Of a stretch of 64,000 nucleotides of DNA, positions 35,541 through 47,278 are shown in pieces. This DNA comes from Cenococcum geophilum 1.58 (taxonomy: Eukaryota > Ascomycota > Dothideomycetes > Gloniales > Gloniaceae), in contig KV748186.1 of the NCBI GenBank assembly GCA_001692895.1, positions 2,843,785 through 2,907,784 on the forward strand, in the 5' to 3' direction. The notes beneath the pieces were generated by a model, which was not told the origin of the DNA, made no database searches, and was given only the letters and a program-made list of their open reading frames with translations. Within the stretch, counting starts at the first letter, position 1, and the number at the start of each line of letters is the position of its first letter. A program made the position numbers and the translations under genes.

Positions 35541-36929
35541 GGCAATAGCGCCGACCGTGTATCGAGCAAGGGCTTGTTATTCACTCAGAGCATTCGGTTT
35601 TTGGTGTTTTGGTTGATAAATGCACGATCTCAGGATTTTTATTCTAACGCTCCCGAGCATTTGGAAGCGGAGGGCGTCTGGCCATAGCCGACGTACAACA
35701 GGGAGGATCGTTTTGAACATTTTTAACACTGTTTCATTTTTATTGCGTTGACGTACCGACATGGTACGTTCATAAGAATTTTTTCAAGTACTTTCAGTAC
35801 ATAGTTTGATGCTAGTATAGCAACAGGGCCAGAATGTCGATACGTTAATCCGAATTCCAAGAAGTTTAATAAATGACGCAGGTGGATAGTTGGAGATTTA
35901 AAGATGGTAATGATAATAATTGCTCTAACGCGGCTGACCAGGAAGCGAGCCACACCCCACGTAGCAAGCCACACAAGGAAATGCCCACCATTTTTTATTT
36001 CACAGTAAATTACACTAAAACTAAAAAGCCTTAGCACATTATACGATGCTAAATTAATCTTTACTGTAAGCTTTGCAGTGTGTGGGAATTGAACGAGCGA
36101 CTTTATTGTAAATCTATGGAAATCAAGTGGTATAAATACATGAGGAAGGTGTAAGAAATAAGATGAAAGGGGATACCAATGCGTAGCTAAAACAGGGTGA
36201 TACGCAGTCGAGACAGGGTCGTGTTTTGGTAGGGTATCAGTACCGGTAGTCGGTTACATTTACCCTCTTGTGAAGTCGAGACCACCATATAAAATATTAT
36301 ATAGGATCTCTCTTTTAGTATTAGTGTGAGGTAACAGGCTCTGCACCTGCAAAAGGTAAGCGAGTGACTGGCAAGTTACGACAATTAAGCCGTCAATTTA
36401 TAAGGCCTCTAACGCCTACGGAGCACCCAGATCTACCGTTAGACACCGTCTTACTGGCCGTTTCCCACGACATGAAGCTTACCCTGGTTTATTATATCCT
36501 TTATAAGAATAGTAAATTAGTAAATAGATCTACAAATATGCCTTCCGTTAAAGGTTTATACTTTTAGGAGAAGGCCGAACTATAGGTAAGTATTAGAGGT
36601 AGAAATTTATTTAATACTACGGTCTTAGTACTATACTAAGTTATTAGCTTAACTGCTAGAGAGGTTAGAATAATAATCTAGTGATTATATATAACTAGTT
36701 TAAGTTCTTTAATACTATTTATAAGCGATATTGAATTAATGTCATACTTTGAGCGCCACTCATGCGGCACGCATGGGCTGGAGAGCTTATAACGCATTCC
36801 AACCGGCGGTCTGTCCAGTCGCGGGACACTGCTGCTATCTTTTTAGTTTGCATGGCCGAGTGGGTTGGGCTTAGGCATGACAATTAAGTATTTAAATTTT
36901 ATCTATAACTTTAATAAAAAGGGGGTAAT
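35541..36929. other. Gap turning into RIP-type AT-rich repeat DNA
   Basis: From about 36000 the sequence becomes AT-rich with many TpA steps. A stretch at 36320-36560 is less damaged but shows no recognisable protein. No gene is supported. Confidence 0.4.
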
Positions 36930-37310
36930 TATAATAAAACCTTGTAGGAAATACTACGGTAGACTTATTAATAGGCTAGGTGTGTAGGTAAATAAGAAGT
37001 CAATAACGTAAATATAACTAGTAGAGTAGGTTGCCTAATAGATTAACTCTAATTATATTTTAAGATTTACTACTAAGAAGAAAACTATCTAGGTAGGGAC
37101 TGTGGCCCTTTAAATATATAATACTACGCCTAAGAAATATACTACGTATATTACGTCCCCATGTTTCTATAATTCTATATTCTAAACTTATAATATAACT
37201 GCCTATATCTAATATTTTATATAATATAGCTACGATACTATTATTCGATATAATAGATAGAGAAGCTAAAGAGCTCCCACCTTATAGTATTTTTATAATA
37301 ACTAGACGTT
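36930..37310. repeat. Degraded solo LTR of the 50-62 kb Ty3/gypsy family
   Basis: Aligns with the LTRs at 50205 and 61967: AAACCTTGTAGGAA, GGCTAGGTGTGTAGG, AGATTAACTCTAATTAT and ACTATCTAGGTAGGGACT occur in the same order and spacing. No internal pol sequence lies beside it, so it looks like a solo LTR. The right boundary is approximate because the end is too damaged to place. Confidence 0.7.
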
Positions 37311-37692
37311 ATAAAAGTGTCGAGATACGGCAGGAAAAAATGTTTATTTTAAGTATATTTTAACGCTTTATTACTACCAAAACGACGCCCATAAGCTCTC
37401 AGACCCTTAGTGGGGGATTCGTTGGATAAGGAGCAGTATGCCCGCACGTACCAATGATCCACCGGGGATGTGATTTATGAGATAACAGTACCGATGTTAT
37501 TGAAAAGGCTGCAGCGGCGTAAGCTCAGCCGAAGGGGCTGAACCAACCACACTTCTACTGTAGCACAAAAAATAAGCCTGAACTCCGGGCAAGTCTTAGA
37601 TTTACTTAATAACTCAACACAACCCACAGCCTTTGCATTCCAAGTTCTGAATCTAAATCAACAACTCATTCAAAGAGTTAACCCTAAAGATC

Positions 37693-38221
37693 ATGGAAAC
37701 ATTCAACGGCCAATGTGCCTGCGGCGCTACCAAGATTCAATTTCAGTTGCCAAAAGCAGATGATATTCCAAAAGTATGTTCCTTGCCCTAGAAGTCATAA
37801 TTAGCCTCCATTCCCTGGTCTGACCGAGCAACTCAAGCAAGCATTTTGCCACTGCCTCTTCTGCAAACGCAGCACAGGCGCTTGTTTCACCCGAAATATA
37901 GTTGTTCCACGTTCATCAATTACATTCCCTTCCGAAACACCTAAAGTTTATTATCACCAACTTTCCAAACCAATAGGTGACGGCGTGCCAGGGTTAAAAT
38001 GGCATTTCTGTTCGACGTGTGGCGTCCAGCTATTCTCGGAGAGCGCAGTACTCCCAGGGCAGGCAGTCGTTCGAGTTGGAGTTCTAGACCGGCAGGATGA
38101 ATTTAGGGAGGTTCGGATGCAGTTATTTTGCAAACGGGCGAATGAGTGGGTGAAGGATGCTTTTGAAAGTGAACAGGGTAAATTCGATGAATTTCCAAGC
38201 AAGCCCTCAGCAGAAGCCTAG
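37693..38221 (+). CDS. GFA/CENP-V-type zinc-binding protein
   Basis: Member of the glutathione-dependent formaldehyde-activating enzyme (GFA) domain family; most fungal members have no proven substrate. Exons 37693-37773 and 37838-38221 with a 64-nt intron give 154 residues. The zinc ligands are visible: GQCACGATKI (C-x-C) at residues 7-16, FCHCLFCKRSTGACF (C-x-C-x2-C) and WHFCSTCGVQLFSES (C-x2-C). Typical GFA sequence such as PGLKWHFCSTCG and PGQAVVRVGVLD supports the call. Length matches the family. The acceptor chosen (ACTCAAG) is the one that restores the CHCLFC frame. It is an intact gene between RIP-damaged repeats upstream and a dead GH18 gene downstream. Confidence 0.88.
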
Positions 38222-38696
38222 CTAAAATCTGGTTGGGTGGCTCACAAATTGTTTCAAATGCCAACTGCGACGTTTCTTTAACGCCGCTGGTATCGAAGAG
38301 CCGTAATTGCGGCCTATTTTGACTGGCTAATTAAATCACGAATCTACTTGTTCTCTAAAGACACCAACGATTCTGTTCCTCTCTAGATGAAATTAGAGGC
38401 TATCACATGAGATGTGACGTCAATAGTTGCTGATCACCCCTCAATTTTCGCTCTGATTAACAGAAGGCCGGTGATACCAAGAAAAGTGATTCAACGTTTT
38501 ATCAGGAATGTGCTCTGGATTCAGAATCAATAATAGAGTGGCTGTACCGAGCTAGAGCAGTTTCCATAAGATTTTCGAAATCTGGTTCTGATATGAATTA
38601 TCGTGAAAGCTTTCAATTTCTTTTATTCTAGTCAGTGCGGATATCAAACATTGCTTTTCCGCAACCCTCTCTACTTCCCCAAAAAGCACCTGAGGC
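38222..38696. other. Intergenic, no feature recognised
   Basis: 475 bp between the GFA-type gene and the dead GH18 gene. It probably holds a 3' untranslated region and the old promoter of the dead gene. No repeats matched elsewhere in the window. Confidence 0.4.
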
Positions 38697-39548
38697 ATCC
38701 AGCGCCTGAGAATCATCTGTTACCACCAAACGCATTTCGATAACTCCACTTTCGTATCCATCCTCCCACTCCTAACTCAAAAAACCGCCGTAACACACGT
38801 CATTCTCGCTGCCATCCACCCCAACCAGCCAGCCAGCAATATCACAATCAACGACGACCCCTGGGATTCGCCCAAGTATAGGCCCCTGTGGTCTGAAGTC
38901 CGCACCCTCCAATCAGCTGGCATTTATGTTATGGGTATGCTTGGGGGGGCAGCCCAAGGCTCTTTCTCTACCCTGGACGGCGACTTGAGCAGCTTCAACG
39001 CTTCTTACACCTCTCCGTCATATGATTCAGTCTACTAACCTCAACGGCCTGGACTTGGATGTTGAGGAGGCAATATCACTCGGCGGCATAATCTGTCTCG
39101 TTGACCGGCTTCACGCCGACTTCGGCCCTTCCTTTATTATCACGTTAGCACCGGTAGCCACTGCCCTGCGGAATCAGCAAAACCTCTCGGGCTTTGACCA
39201 CGAGGTTCTTGAAAAGGGCGTAGGCCACAAGATAAGCTAGTATAACAGGCAGTTTTACTGCGGCTGGGGCTCTCTTATCTCAACGACAGACTACGAGCGC
39301 ATACTAGGCCGTAGCTAGCCACTCAACAAGGTTATTGTAGGACTTGTGACGAACCTAGCAAATGGGCAGGGCTGGATTGGAGATAATGTGTTAAGAGAAC
39401 GCTGAGGACGTTGTTAGAGAGGTATGCGGATTTCGGGGGCGTCATGTGATGGGAGTATTTCAATTTAATCACGGAGACTAGTCTAGCGATTGGGAGACCT
39501 TGGTGCTGGGCGCAATTGATGACGGATATCTTGAAGCAAGGAAGCTGA
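38697..39548 (+). pseudogene. Dead GH18 (chitinase/endo-N-acetylglucosaminidase-like) gene
   Basis: Glycoside hydrolase family 18 remnant. The frame starts near RLRIICYHQTHF and reads through VILAAIHPNQPASN, YRPLWSEVRTLQSAGIYVMG and FSTLDGDLSSFNASYT. It then shifts by one base near 39010 and continues HMIQSTNLNGLDLDVEEA, which carries the family's active-site D-x-D-x-E motif. Two later TAG codons stand where Trp is expected, after HKIS (with YN..FYCGWGSL next) and after RILGRS. A TGA replaces a Gly before WEYFN, and the end (PWCWAQLMTDILKQGS) is in frame again. No start codon was found, since TGA lies just upstream. Several independent lesions mean it is not functional; the TGG-to-TAG changes fit RIP. 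Confidence 0.85.
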
Positions 39549-40365
39549 AGCAAGGGATGAAGTGCTAGTGGTGGGGAAGAGAAGGCGACGAGCCGCCAGC
39601 CCGGCCCTCAGTCCCTCATGCAAAAGGCCCCAAAAGATGACCGCACGACCTATTTGCCTATTACCAAGTTATAAATAGGGGGAGTAAGCCGGATACCGAG
39701 CGGAAAAATCTGAGAGCATACTATTGCAAGGGGTACTGCAGAATGCCTACTTGTCATTCAACCTGCCCGCGCTGCCTGTGGCCCACTTCACCAGGGAGTA
39801 GCCTCGGAATTTTTGTCCTAGTGCCGTAACTTCCTTTATGTGATAGCTACAGGAGTCGCTTGATATGTTACGCGAATTCTATTTCGTAGTCTCATCATTC
39901 ATCACATAAATATAACGGCCCGAGCGTTTGTTTCATGCCTTAGTATATAATTGACCATATATGTGACAAGAAATAGTAAGTACATCTGGAGATATGAGCC
40001 AAACCTTCACAAAAGTGAAACCATACTCGAATGATGTTTGCTCACTTAAGGGGATATACAATAGCCGTACAGAAGCCCTCGAAAGAAAACGGAATGAAAA
40101 GAAAATCGTTAAATCATCCAATCGTGATAACAGCCCAAGACTCCAAGATACGGCGGAGGCTAAAGTGATACTAGATACTGCCATCTATCCTGCGACGATA
40201 AGCTCGTCTAGCGCCGATACGAGAATCCATCCGAAGCCGACGTCACTGCTCTTATAAACGCCGTGGTACTACTACTGAAAGACAACCAATCACCAAAATA
40301 AGGGATACGAGTGGAAATACAGAAGAACGAAGGGAAAATAGGAAACAAAAGCACTACATATGCAC
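39549..40365. other. Intergenic, downstream of the C2H2 gene
   Basis: 817 bp. An 87-codon plus-strand frame at 39994-40257 (MSQTFTKVKPYSND..) has no known motif and lies where the 3' region of the C2H2 gene should be. I do not count it as a gene. Confidence 0.4.
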
Positions 40366-42336
40366 CTATTGGTGCATATAGAAATCGAAATCATATGACT
40401 GGTGTGCATCGAATTGGAAGGTGTTCAGTGAGTCGTCTGGGTTGGCTACAAGTTCTGGAGCGAACTGGGCGACATAGTTGAGCTGGCTGGTGCCGTAAGG
40501 CATGTCAAACGACGATGTGTCATTGAAACCATTCATGATAAAGTCATTGGCTTGGTGGCTGGCGGGATACGAGCGGTTGCAGTCGAATTCATCAGGGCTA
40601 ACGTCAAGATAAGTCGACGATTTTGGGTTGATCGATGCGATCTGCTCTGAAACGTCGTCGGAGTGTTCAGCCGCTAGTTCATCGTCGGTAGGAGCAACAA
40701 TTTCAACCTCTTTCATCCACTTCTGCTTTAGTATATCCATCGGGGGATCGTCACCCCCACCTTTCCCACCGCGTTTTTCGTCATGCTTGCCTTTGCGACC
40801 TCGTTTTCGGGGATGGAAATGAGCTCTTCGAAGATGGGCAGCAGCATTGTAATATGCGCTATACTTCTTTCCACTACGGCATTGTTTGCAGCTTGCGAGG
40901 AACTTCTTATCGAGAGACGCGTCTACAGTGACCCACTTTTTTCTGATTGGAGCGTGCGCGCGCTCGGTATGTCTTCGAAGTTCGTGCTCTCCACGAAAAC
41001 CATCGGGATATTCGCTACAGTGCGGGCACATTATTTTCGGGTGGCTAGGTCGAATGTATGGCGCTTTAGTAATAGCAGCGACATCTTTGGACGACCCGTC
41101 TTGAGACTGAACTCGCATCATTTTGTGGGTTGATGACGCTTGGCGGGCTACAGCCGCAACATTGTGTTTTTCGATCGCTTTAGGGGCAATCGGACGAGAG
41201 CCATGAGCAATTTGCTCTTGCCGACGTCGTGAGTGTCGGGAGTGACTCGACGAAGATGACTTGTTGCTCTCGTTGGAAGCTGACCTCTTCATATCCTCCA
41301 CCAGGTCCGACTGATACTCAGATACACAAAAAGAGAAGTCTGCAAGGGGAAAGGCATTCTCGCTGATAGGACCAGTGATAGTCCTACCAGTGGAACGAAC
41401 AAAATGAGAACGATTATTATTAGACGCGCTAATAGAGATATAAGGAGAAGAACAAGGAAGATAGTCTTCCGACAAAACATCAGAAACACTTGAAGGTTGC
41501 GACTGAAGTCGCATCATTGAAAGTTCACCCATGAGTTGGGTGCTAAAACTGCTCTGACGACTCATGTCACTTGTTAAAGTAGACTCGGCCGTTATCTCAC
41601 CAGTTGTTGGGGTGCTAGGAGAAGCCGATCCATCTGAGGAAGGACTCCATGTGTAAGATGATTGGGAGGCTGATAGTCGATTTGAGTCTTGGTGGCCTGG
41701 GATATGAGCCGACTGCATTGAGGATGCGCTTGAAGGGTCGCTCAAACTATCAACGTACTCGGATGGAGTATATTCGTGAAGTCCAGGAACTTCGCTTTCC
41801 GAGACCTGTTGCATAGTTGGGTAAAGGCCAGCAGGTTTGCGACCAAATGCTGAGCCCGAGCCGAAAGTATAGGCAGTTCCCGTTTCATCGTTGGTCGCTT
41901 GCCAGTTGGATACCATAGAGCGCGGGCGAGCGTTGGTGGTAAAGGGGTTGGCATCTTCAGCGGTCGAGAAAGACGATGGAGAACGTGACATGCCCACAGT
42001 AGCCGGGGCCGACTGGACTGATAGCCCTTCGTTCCGGTTCATAGGATTGGGAATGCCGAGGCCCTAAGAGCCGTTAGATGGGGTAGGATTGAGGCCAAAT
42101 CAGGAGTGTATTCATACGATGGCATGCTGGGAACTGGAAGATGCACTGTACGACATGGACCGAGGGACGTGAGAATTCTGGGGATGCCGCTGGGAAGCAT
42201 GGTCGTTGTTGATAAGCGAAGTGAAAAACTGTTGTAGTTCCTGCTCAGATAGATGTGGATTACTATGTCGGATCGCTCGCTTCACTCTCTCTATGGTGTG
42301 AAGTAGCATATCACTGGCCCGGAGACTGGTCTCCAT
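40366..42336 (-). CDS. C2H2 zinc-finger protein, probable transcription factor
   Basis: Two exons, 42336-42118 and 42063-40366, with a 54-nt intron give 638 residues. The first exon encodes a helical segment (METSLRASDMLLHTIERVKR, HLSEQELQQFFTSLI). A long Ser/Thr/Pro-rich stretch follows and may act as an activation or regulatory region. Near residues 417-490 there are two C2H2-like fingers, MCPHCSEYPDGFRGEHELRR with HTERAH, and SCKQCRSGKKYSAYYNAAAH with LRRAH, followed by a very basic segment (RKRGRKGKHDEKRGGKGGG) that could act as a nuclear signal. An acidic C-terminal half follows. Binding site and targets are unknown; a nuclear DNA-binding role is inferred from the fingers. Confidence 0.88.
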
Positions 42337-43905
42337 AGCTTTAGCAGGTGAAAGGTGAAGGGCACGGTGCTGTTAGTGGATCAGTAGTGGTTACAGAAAG
42401 ATTGTCCTGTACATGTGTGTGCTGTCTTACCTGAGGTTGCGAAGTATCGAAAGTTGCGAATTACGATAGGGAGAAATTCAAGGCGAGCAGAACTGAAGGT
42501 TTGCGCAGGAGGGGAGGTGCGGGCTTTTACCTCGAAAGTCAGCCGCGATGAGCTGGCGAGGTGCAAGAGCCAGCCGGCCGGCCGCGATACAGGGAACAGG
42601 ACAGCCTCTGATATGGCGCGACGAGTCGTTGGCTGAAGGCTGGGTGGGCCGCAGGTGACAGTGGGTGGGAGGGTCATGGCGTGCAGGCTTGGTTGGTGAT
42701 TGCGCTGCTGGCGACCCGCCTGGCGGGGCACGATTGGCCGCTTCATTTTTTCTGCTGCTTGGCCGCTCGCTGCCGGCTCTCTGCATGCAGTCACGCTTCC
42801 CGGGTTTTGCCTGCTTGACTGCTGCGCCGACTGTCGTCAGCAAACAGGCCGCTTCTTGACTTGCTCCTGCTGCCCACTGGCCGCACCTGGCACTCGCCTG
42901 ATCGTGGGGAGTGGAGTGAAGTCTTGCATGCAGGCTATGCAAAGCTATGCAAAAGATGCAAAGAGACGCATCCTCCCCCGGCTCGCATTGCTTTTGCCTC
43001 GTGCTGACCGGTGACTTCACCTGCGCTGGATTGGATGCTTTCGCAGAAAGGCAAACAACTTGCCGTCTGACTCTGACATTACTCCACTAAATCCCGCATA
43101 CACGAGAATTCGCGCGAGTGCCCCGTTTATGAGGCCTCTCTCAACTTGCCCACACGGTTTCTTCCATCACGCTTGAATGCATTTCGCACTTGCATGCTTC
43201 AGCTGCCTTGGCTGTCCTTAATCAAGCCTTTATCGGCGTAATATTACGATACTCTGACTTCTGACAATATCGTTAAGCACCTACCACCAATATCGGTATA
43301 ACCTGTAGAGAATTTGCATGGGAAAGAGCCCTATTTAGCCCGTGAGGTAAATATCTCAAGCCTATTTAGGTAATAAATCTCCGTTTTTCCTGCTTATTCA
43401 CCCTACACGTGACTCCCGATATAACAATACCATTGGTATTACGATAAGTTTAGCCGAACAAACGGTATCGTACTAAAGGGATTTGACTGTGCTCAATTCA
43501 TACAGGCGGAATCTCAGAGATACATGAGTATTTTCTGTTTGTTTCCTTTCAACCATTACTTACAGCCTATCGAAATCACTTTTTACTTGCGAGAAATATC
43601 AAACGCGTTGTCTGCCATGAAGAACCTTATCCGAAAACCCTGCCTACCTTCTGTTGTCCTCTGATACTCTTGTGTACTCTTGAGCGATGGACGAAGCCGA
43701 GCTGAGCAGCCGTAGAAGTTTCATCCTCTAAGGCTGTGGAGCTCGACGCAGAGCTGCCCGAGATGGGCTAGTGCTGTTCCTCAGTCTTGGGCGTGGTGGC
43801 GGCGGCAGCAGCAGCAGCGGCAGCAAAGAGGAAGCTGGAGATACGGGAGACTGGCGGTGGTGGGATGGGCGTCAAAGCTTTGCCCGGGGGCCTTGGGCTT
43901 GTGTC
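42337..43905. promoter_or_regulatory. Upstream region of the C2H2 gene; no gene seen
   Basis: About 1.6 kb. GC-rich and rich in CTGC/GCAG pieces at 42480-43020, then mixed. Open frames of 100-180 codons in the GC-rich part overlap on both strands and have no motif, so they look like products of base composition. A long leader or large promoter is likely, as is common for fungal transcription factors. Confidence 0.4.
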
Positions 43906-45189
43906 CTAAAACCTGTCCAGTCCGCATTTCCTGGAATTGTCATAAATGCCTAAACATAAAAAAAAATTAACGATTTCATCCACTGTTGCATTATTAGAGG
44001 CTGTTCGGCGCTCCTCCTCAACCTTTTCCACAACGTCTAGAAATGGCCCTAGGGTAGCGCTAGAATTCTTGTGGGAAAGTGCCGACTGCTTACCCAGACA
44101 AATAGGTCCATGCTGATACACTGGACGGTCCCACGCTGTTTCTTCCGGTGAGGCCACCGTCAAAACAGAGCCACTTCGTAATGTTATAGACCTGGCGCTA
44201 CTGGGACGCTCGGGGCTCGTTAAATTGCTGTTCCCGGTAGAAGTCACTCCACTTGGTGTTGGTGGTGTGGACTGTGCCCAACCTGTATTTGGCGAAGTTA
44301 GTTGCAAAGTACGCTGTGGATGTGTTAGCTGAGGGTTTAATTGTGATACAGAATAGTGGTATGATTCCGTAGGCGTACCGACCGTAGACAGTGGAGTCTC
44401 TGATAACCCCCTTGCTCTGAAGTCCACAACACCAGTCTTCTGTACTTTCATCCTTTTCGACTCATCCGCTCCTTGAACACGTGGCCAATTCGAATATTGT
44501 TTCTGAGGCAGTGCTCCATCCTGCTCCTTTCTCGCCTGAAATCCGCGAGACTATTCGAAACTTTTCTTGGTATTTTCCGGGGTAACAGTCTCCAGACCTG
44601 CAGTTTCGGTTTTATTCCTCGTGTTTGCCCTGAAATCCGGGTGTACTTTCTCTTACCGATAATTGGTCTTGCTGTGTATCCATTCGTGGGGATAAACTCT
44701 CTATTTTTTGGGTTCATGTATGCTGCTTTGTGGAGAGCATTAGTTGTTTTTGCACTGATGGCTCTTCTAGGTAAGTTGAGGGGTCAGCTTGAGTTTTATA
44801 GCATCTAGAGGTGCTATGACTGCCTTTTTCGATACCGCTGGTCTGGAAGGTACCAAACATTGTAAATGGCGAGAGTTGTCACCGCTTGAGCTAACACTCC
44901 CAAGCGACACTCCTGATGAGATCGTTGTCTCCTCAGCGAGGTAGAGTCTCCCTAGACCTTCCGTTATATTGATCGTTGGAAAGTATTTGCTGTCGCTGTC
45001 TGGGGCTGCCATGCTTCCGGTGTCCTGCAGCTTGCGGCCTCTGCCATTTTCTGCCTGCTGGAGGTCATGGTGCAAAGTGGATATCGTGCGAAGGGACTGG
45101 CTATTTAACATAGACGGATGGGGGTGGAAGCTTTGAATGAAAACACACGTAGCAAAAGCGTCGTTGGGCTTTTGGGAAGTTGATTGCAT
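43906..45189 (-). pseudogene. Possible broken Ser/Thr-rich hypothetical gene
   Basis: Three adjacent minus-strand frames could be one former gene: 45189-44767 (MQSTSQKPNDAFATC.., Ser/Thr-rich), 44717-44448 (basic, GQTRGIKPKLQVWRLLPRKI) and 44451-43906 (Pro/Ser/Thr-rich, ending near FLDVVEKVEEERRTASNN). The second and third meet at AGTCGAAAAGGATGAAAG, where one extra A would join them as MSRKR-MKVQ; this could be a mutation or a sequencing error. On the plus strand 44630-44780 reads as a hydrophobic stretch, so an antisense gene cannot be excluded. I recognise no family. Confidence 0.3.
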
Positions 45190-45412
45190 GCGGGTTGAGG
45201 GGCAAGCGAGGATAGATGAAATAGAACAAAGAAATGTATCTAGATCTGTCGTTCAAGCCGTGCCACGTAAAAGTTACCATATGAATAAAGAAACTACAAC
45301 CTGTCTACCAGTATTGTCAATGATGAATGAATGAATAAATAGGCCCAATATTGCATTTAATTCATAAGCCAATCAAAATATCGCGATATAAATGAATAAT
45401 TTACCTCAGAAG

Positions 45413-45790
45413 CTCAGACCAAGAAATCGATTGCGGATATTGGAATATCCGCACCGTCCGCTAAGCTGATTTAGGACGGTAATCGTTTTCTTAGTCTGAG
45501 GGACTTTGGCGAGATTTGTAGAAAACCTAAACACCGTTTATATAAGAAGACCTCATTAACTTTAACGAAATTNATCTACCCTCCCACAATACTTATTGAT
45601 ATAAAAATTACACTAAATTATAGAGAAAAGCCTACTCTATAAAGCTATGAGATCCTCAGCTCCTTATACCCGCGCAATAGTAAGAGGAAGTCGTCGCCGT
45701 AGAGGCCCCAATTCTACTCCTCTGCACCGCCGAGCCGCGCAGTAAACACCAACGCTGAACGCTTACGCCTACGCCGGCAGCCCTCTGCGC
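45413..45790. repeat. Dispersed repeat R1, copy 2 (less damaged)
   Basis: Matches copy 1 at 10744-11240. Palindromic end: CTCAGACCAAGAAATCGATT at 45413 pairs with AATCGTTTTCTTAGTCTGAG ending at 45500, and ACCGTCC pairs with GGACGGT. The rest (TTATACCCGCGCAAT, GCCGCGCAGTAAACACC, GCTTACGCCTACGCC) is GC-richer than copy 1, as expected if copy 1 was hit by RIP. One base is unread at 45573. The 12-bp minisatellite begins at its right end. Confidence 0.85.
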
Positions 45791-46076
45791 GTAGAGCTGT
45801 GGAGCTTTGCGAGGAGCTCTGCGGAACGAAGCTTAGGGGGAGACCTGCACAGAGCTCTGGCACGGAGCTCTACCGAAGCTCTGCAAAAGCTCTGTACGAA
45901 GCTCCGCACGAAGCTCCGCTCAAAGCTCCACACGAAGCTCCGCTCAAAGCTCCGCACGAAGCTCTGCTCGAAGCTCCGCACGAAGCTCTGCTCGAATCTC
46001 CGCACGAAGCTCCTGCTCGAAGCTCTGCTCGAAGCTCCGCACGAAGCTCTGCTCGAAGCTCTACTCGAAGCCCCAT
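45790..46076. repeat. 12-bp minisatellite, array 1 (GAAGCTCTGCAC-type)
   Basis: Tandem units of GAAGCTCYGCAC and close variants run to 46076; the first ~70 bp are less regular. Because the unit is a multiple of three, reading frames stay open and give periodic peptides: ELRA or SFVR on one strand, EALH-like or KLRT-like on the other. The shared core AAGCTC/GAGCTT makes neighbouring units partly palindromic. Confidence 0.9.
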
Positions 46077-46283
46077 TATCGATTCCCATTTACCAAATAC
46101 TGACTGAGTGGCGTTGTCGACAGTGGCAATTACAAGTCGTAGTCGTCAGCCTCTATCGTCAACATCGTTAATCAGCGTTTCGCCACCTACCTCATGTATA
46201 TATATAGTCTCTTTTCTTTACCTATATAGAGCCCCCAAAGCTCTATTAACACGCAGCACTAATATACCAGAAGGTTCTACAAT

Positions 46284-46425
46284 CGCCCGTATAAACGCCC
46301 GTACAAACGCCCGTATAAACGCCCATACAATCAATCGATCAATTTGCCCATACAATCGTCTCTACAAACGTCTCTGCAATTGATCGCCCGTACGAAACGT
46401 CTGCACGTCTGCACATCTACACGTC
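46284..46425. repeat. Second set of short tandem repeats (GCCCGTAYAAAC and ACGTCTGC)
   Basis: Between the two GAAGCTC arrays lie several units of GCCCGTATAAAC / GCCCGTACAAAC and then a run based on ACGTCTGCAC. The units are again 8-12 bp. Confidence 0.75.
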
Positions 46426-46449
46426 TGCACGCCTGCCACGTGGCTCTTG

Positions 46450-46890
46450 GCATGAAGCTCTGCACGAAGCTCTGCACCGAAGCTCTGCACGAAGCTCTTG
46501 CACGAAGCTCTGCACAAAGCTCTGTACAAAAGATCTGCATTAAGCTCTGCACCGAAGCTCCGCACGAAGCTCTGCACGAAGCTCTGCACGAAGCTCTGTA
46601 CAAAGATCTACATTAAGCTCTGCACGAAGCTCCGCACGAAGCTCTGTAAAAAGCTCTACTTGAAGCTCTGCTTGAAGCTCTGCTTGAAGCTCTTGCTTGA
46701 AGCTCTGCTTAAAGCTCTGCTTTAAAGCTCTGCTTAAAGCTCTGCTTAAAGCTCTGCTTAAAGCTCTGCTTAAAGCTCTGCATGAAGCTCTGCATGAAGC
46801 TCTGCACAAAGCTCTACACAAAGCTCTGCACGAAGCTCTACACGAAGCTCTACTAAGGTTCTACATAAGGCTCTGCCCAAAGCTTACTCC
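46450..46890. repeat. 12-bp minisatellite, array 2
   Basis: About 36 units of GAAGCTCTGCAC, shading into AAAGCTCTGCTT in the middle and back to GAAGCTCTACAC at the end, with occasional one-base slips (GCACC, GCTTT). Long frames are open in both directions (for example KALLKALLKALL or ELRAELRAELRA). It has the same ancestry as array 1. Confidence 0.9.
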
Positions 46891-47278
46891 CTAGTAGTAG
46901 CTCCGGGCCAAGGGAGGATATTTTTAAGGAAAGACCCAACTATAGCACCTACTAGGTGTTGCAATAGCTTTAAGTTAGTAGAGTTTATCTATATATCTGT
47001 ATAGTTTTATCTATATTAGTAGACTATTTAATAAGATACAATATATGCTTAGGCTTTTAACAACGCGTTTTTTTAACTTTAACGAAATTAATGTCAGGAC
47101 TAAGTGGTAGCCGTAGAATAAAATTTATATACCATTTAGAAGCCCCTAAGTCTTAAAAAAAAAGTGACTATAGGGTTTAATAATAACGTGTTGTGTGAAT
47201 AAATAAATTAGATATCCGTAATCTCTTTATTTTATGGATTTTGCTTAGGATTTTAACAATTCTCCGCCAAAACCCCTC

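Noticed and set aside
36060..36135. Piece resembling the T-arm of a tRNA on the minus strand (GTTCAATTCCC)
   Set aside because: The arms do not pair and no acceptor stem or anticodon arm is found, so it is not called as a tRNA.
42478..43020. 180-codon frame on the minus strand in the GC-rich region
   Set aside because: Overlapped by frames on the other strand, with no motif and composition-driven content; more likely promoter or leader.
45769..46107. Overlapping frames encoding ELRA/SFVR repeat peptides
   Set aside because: They are open on both strands because the 12-bp unit is a multiple of three; there is no evidence of a real gene.
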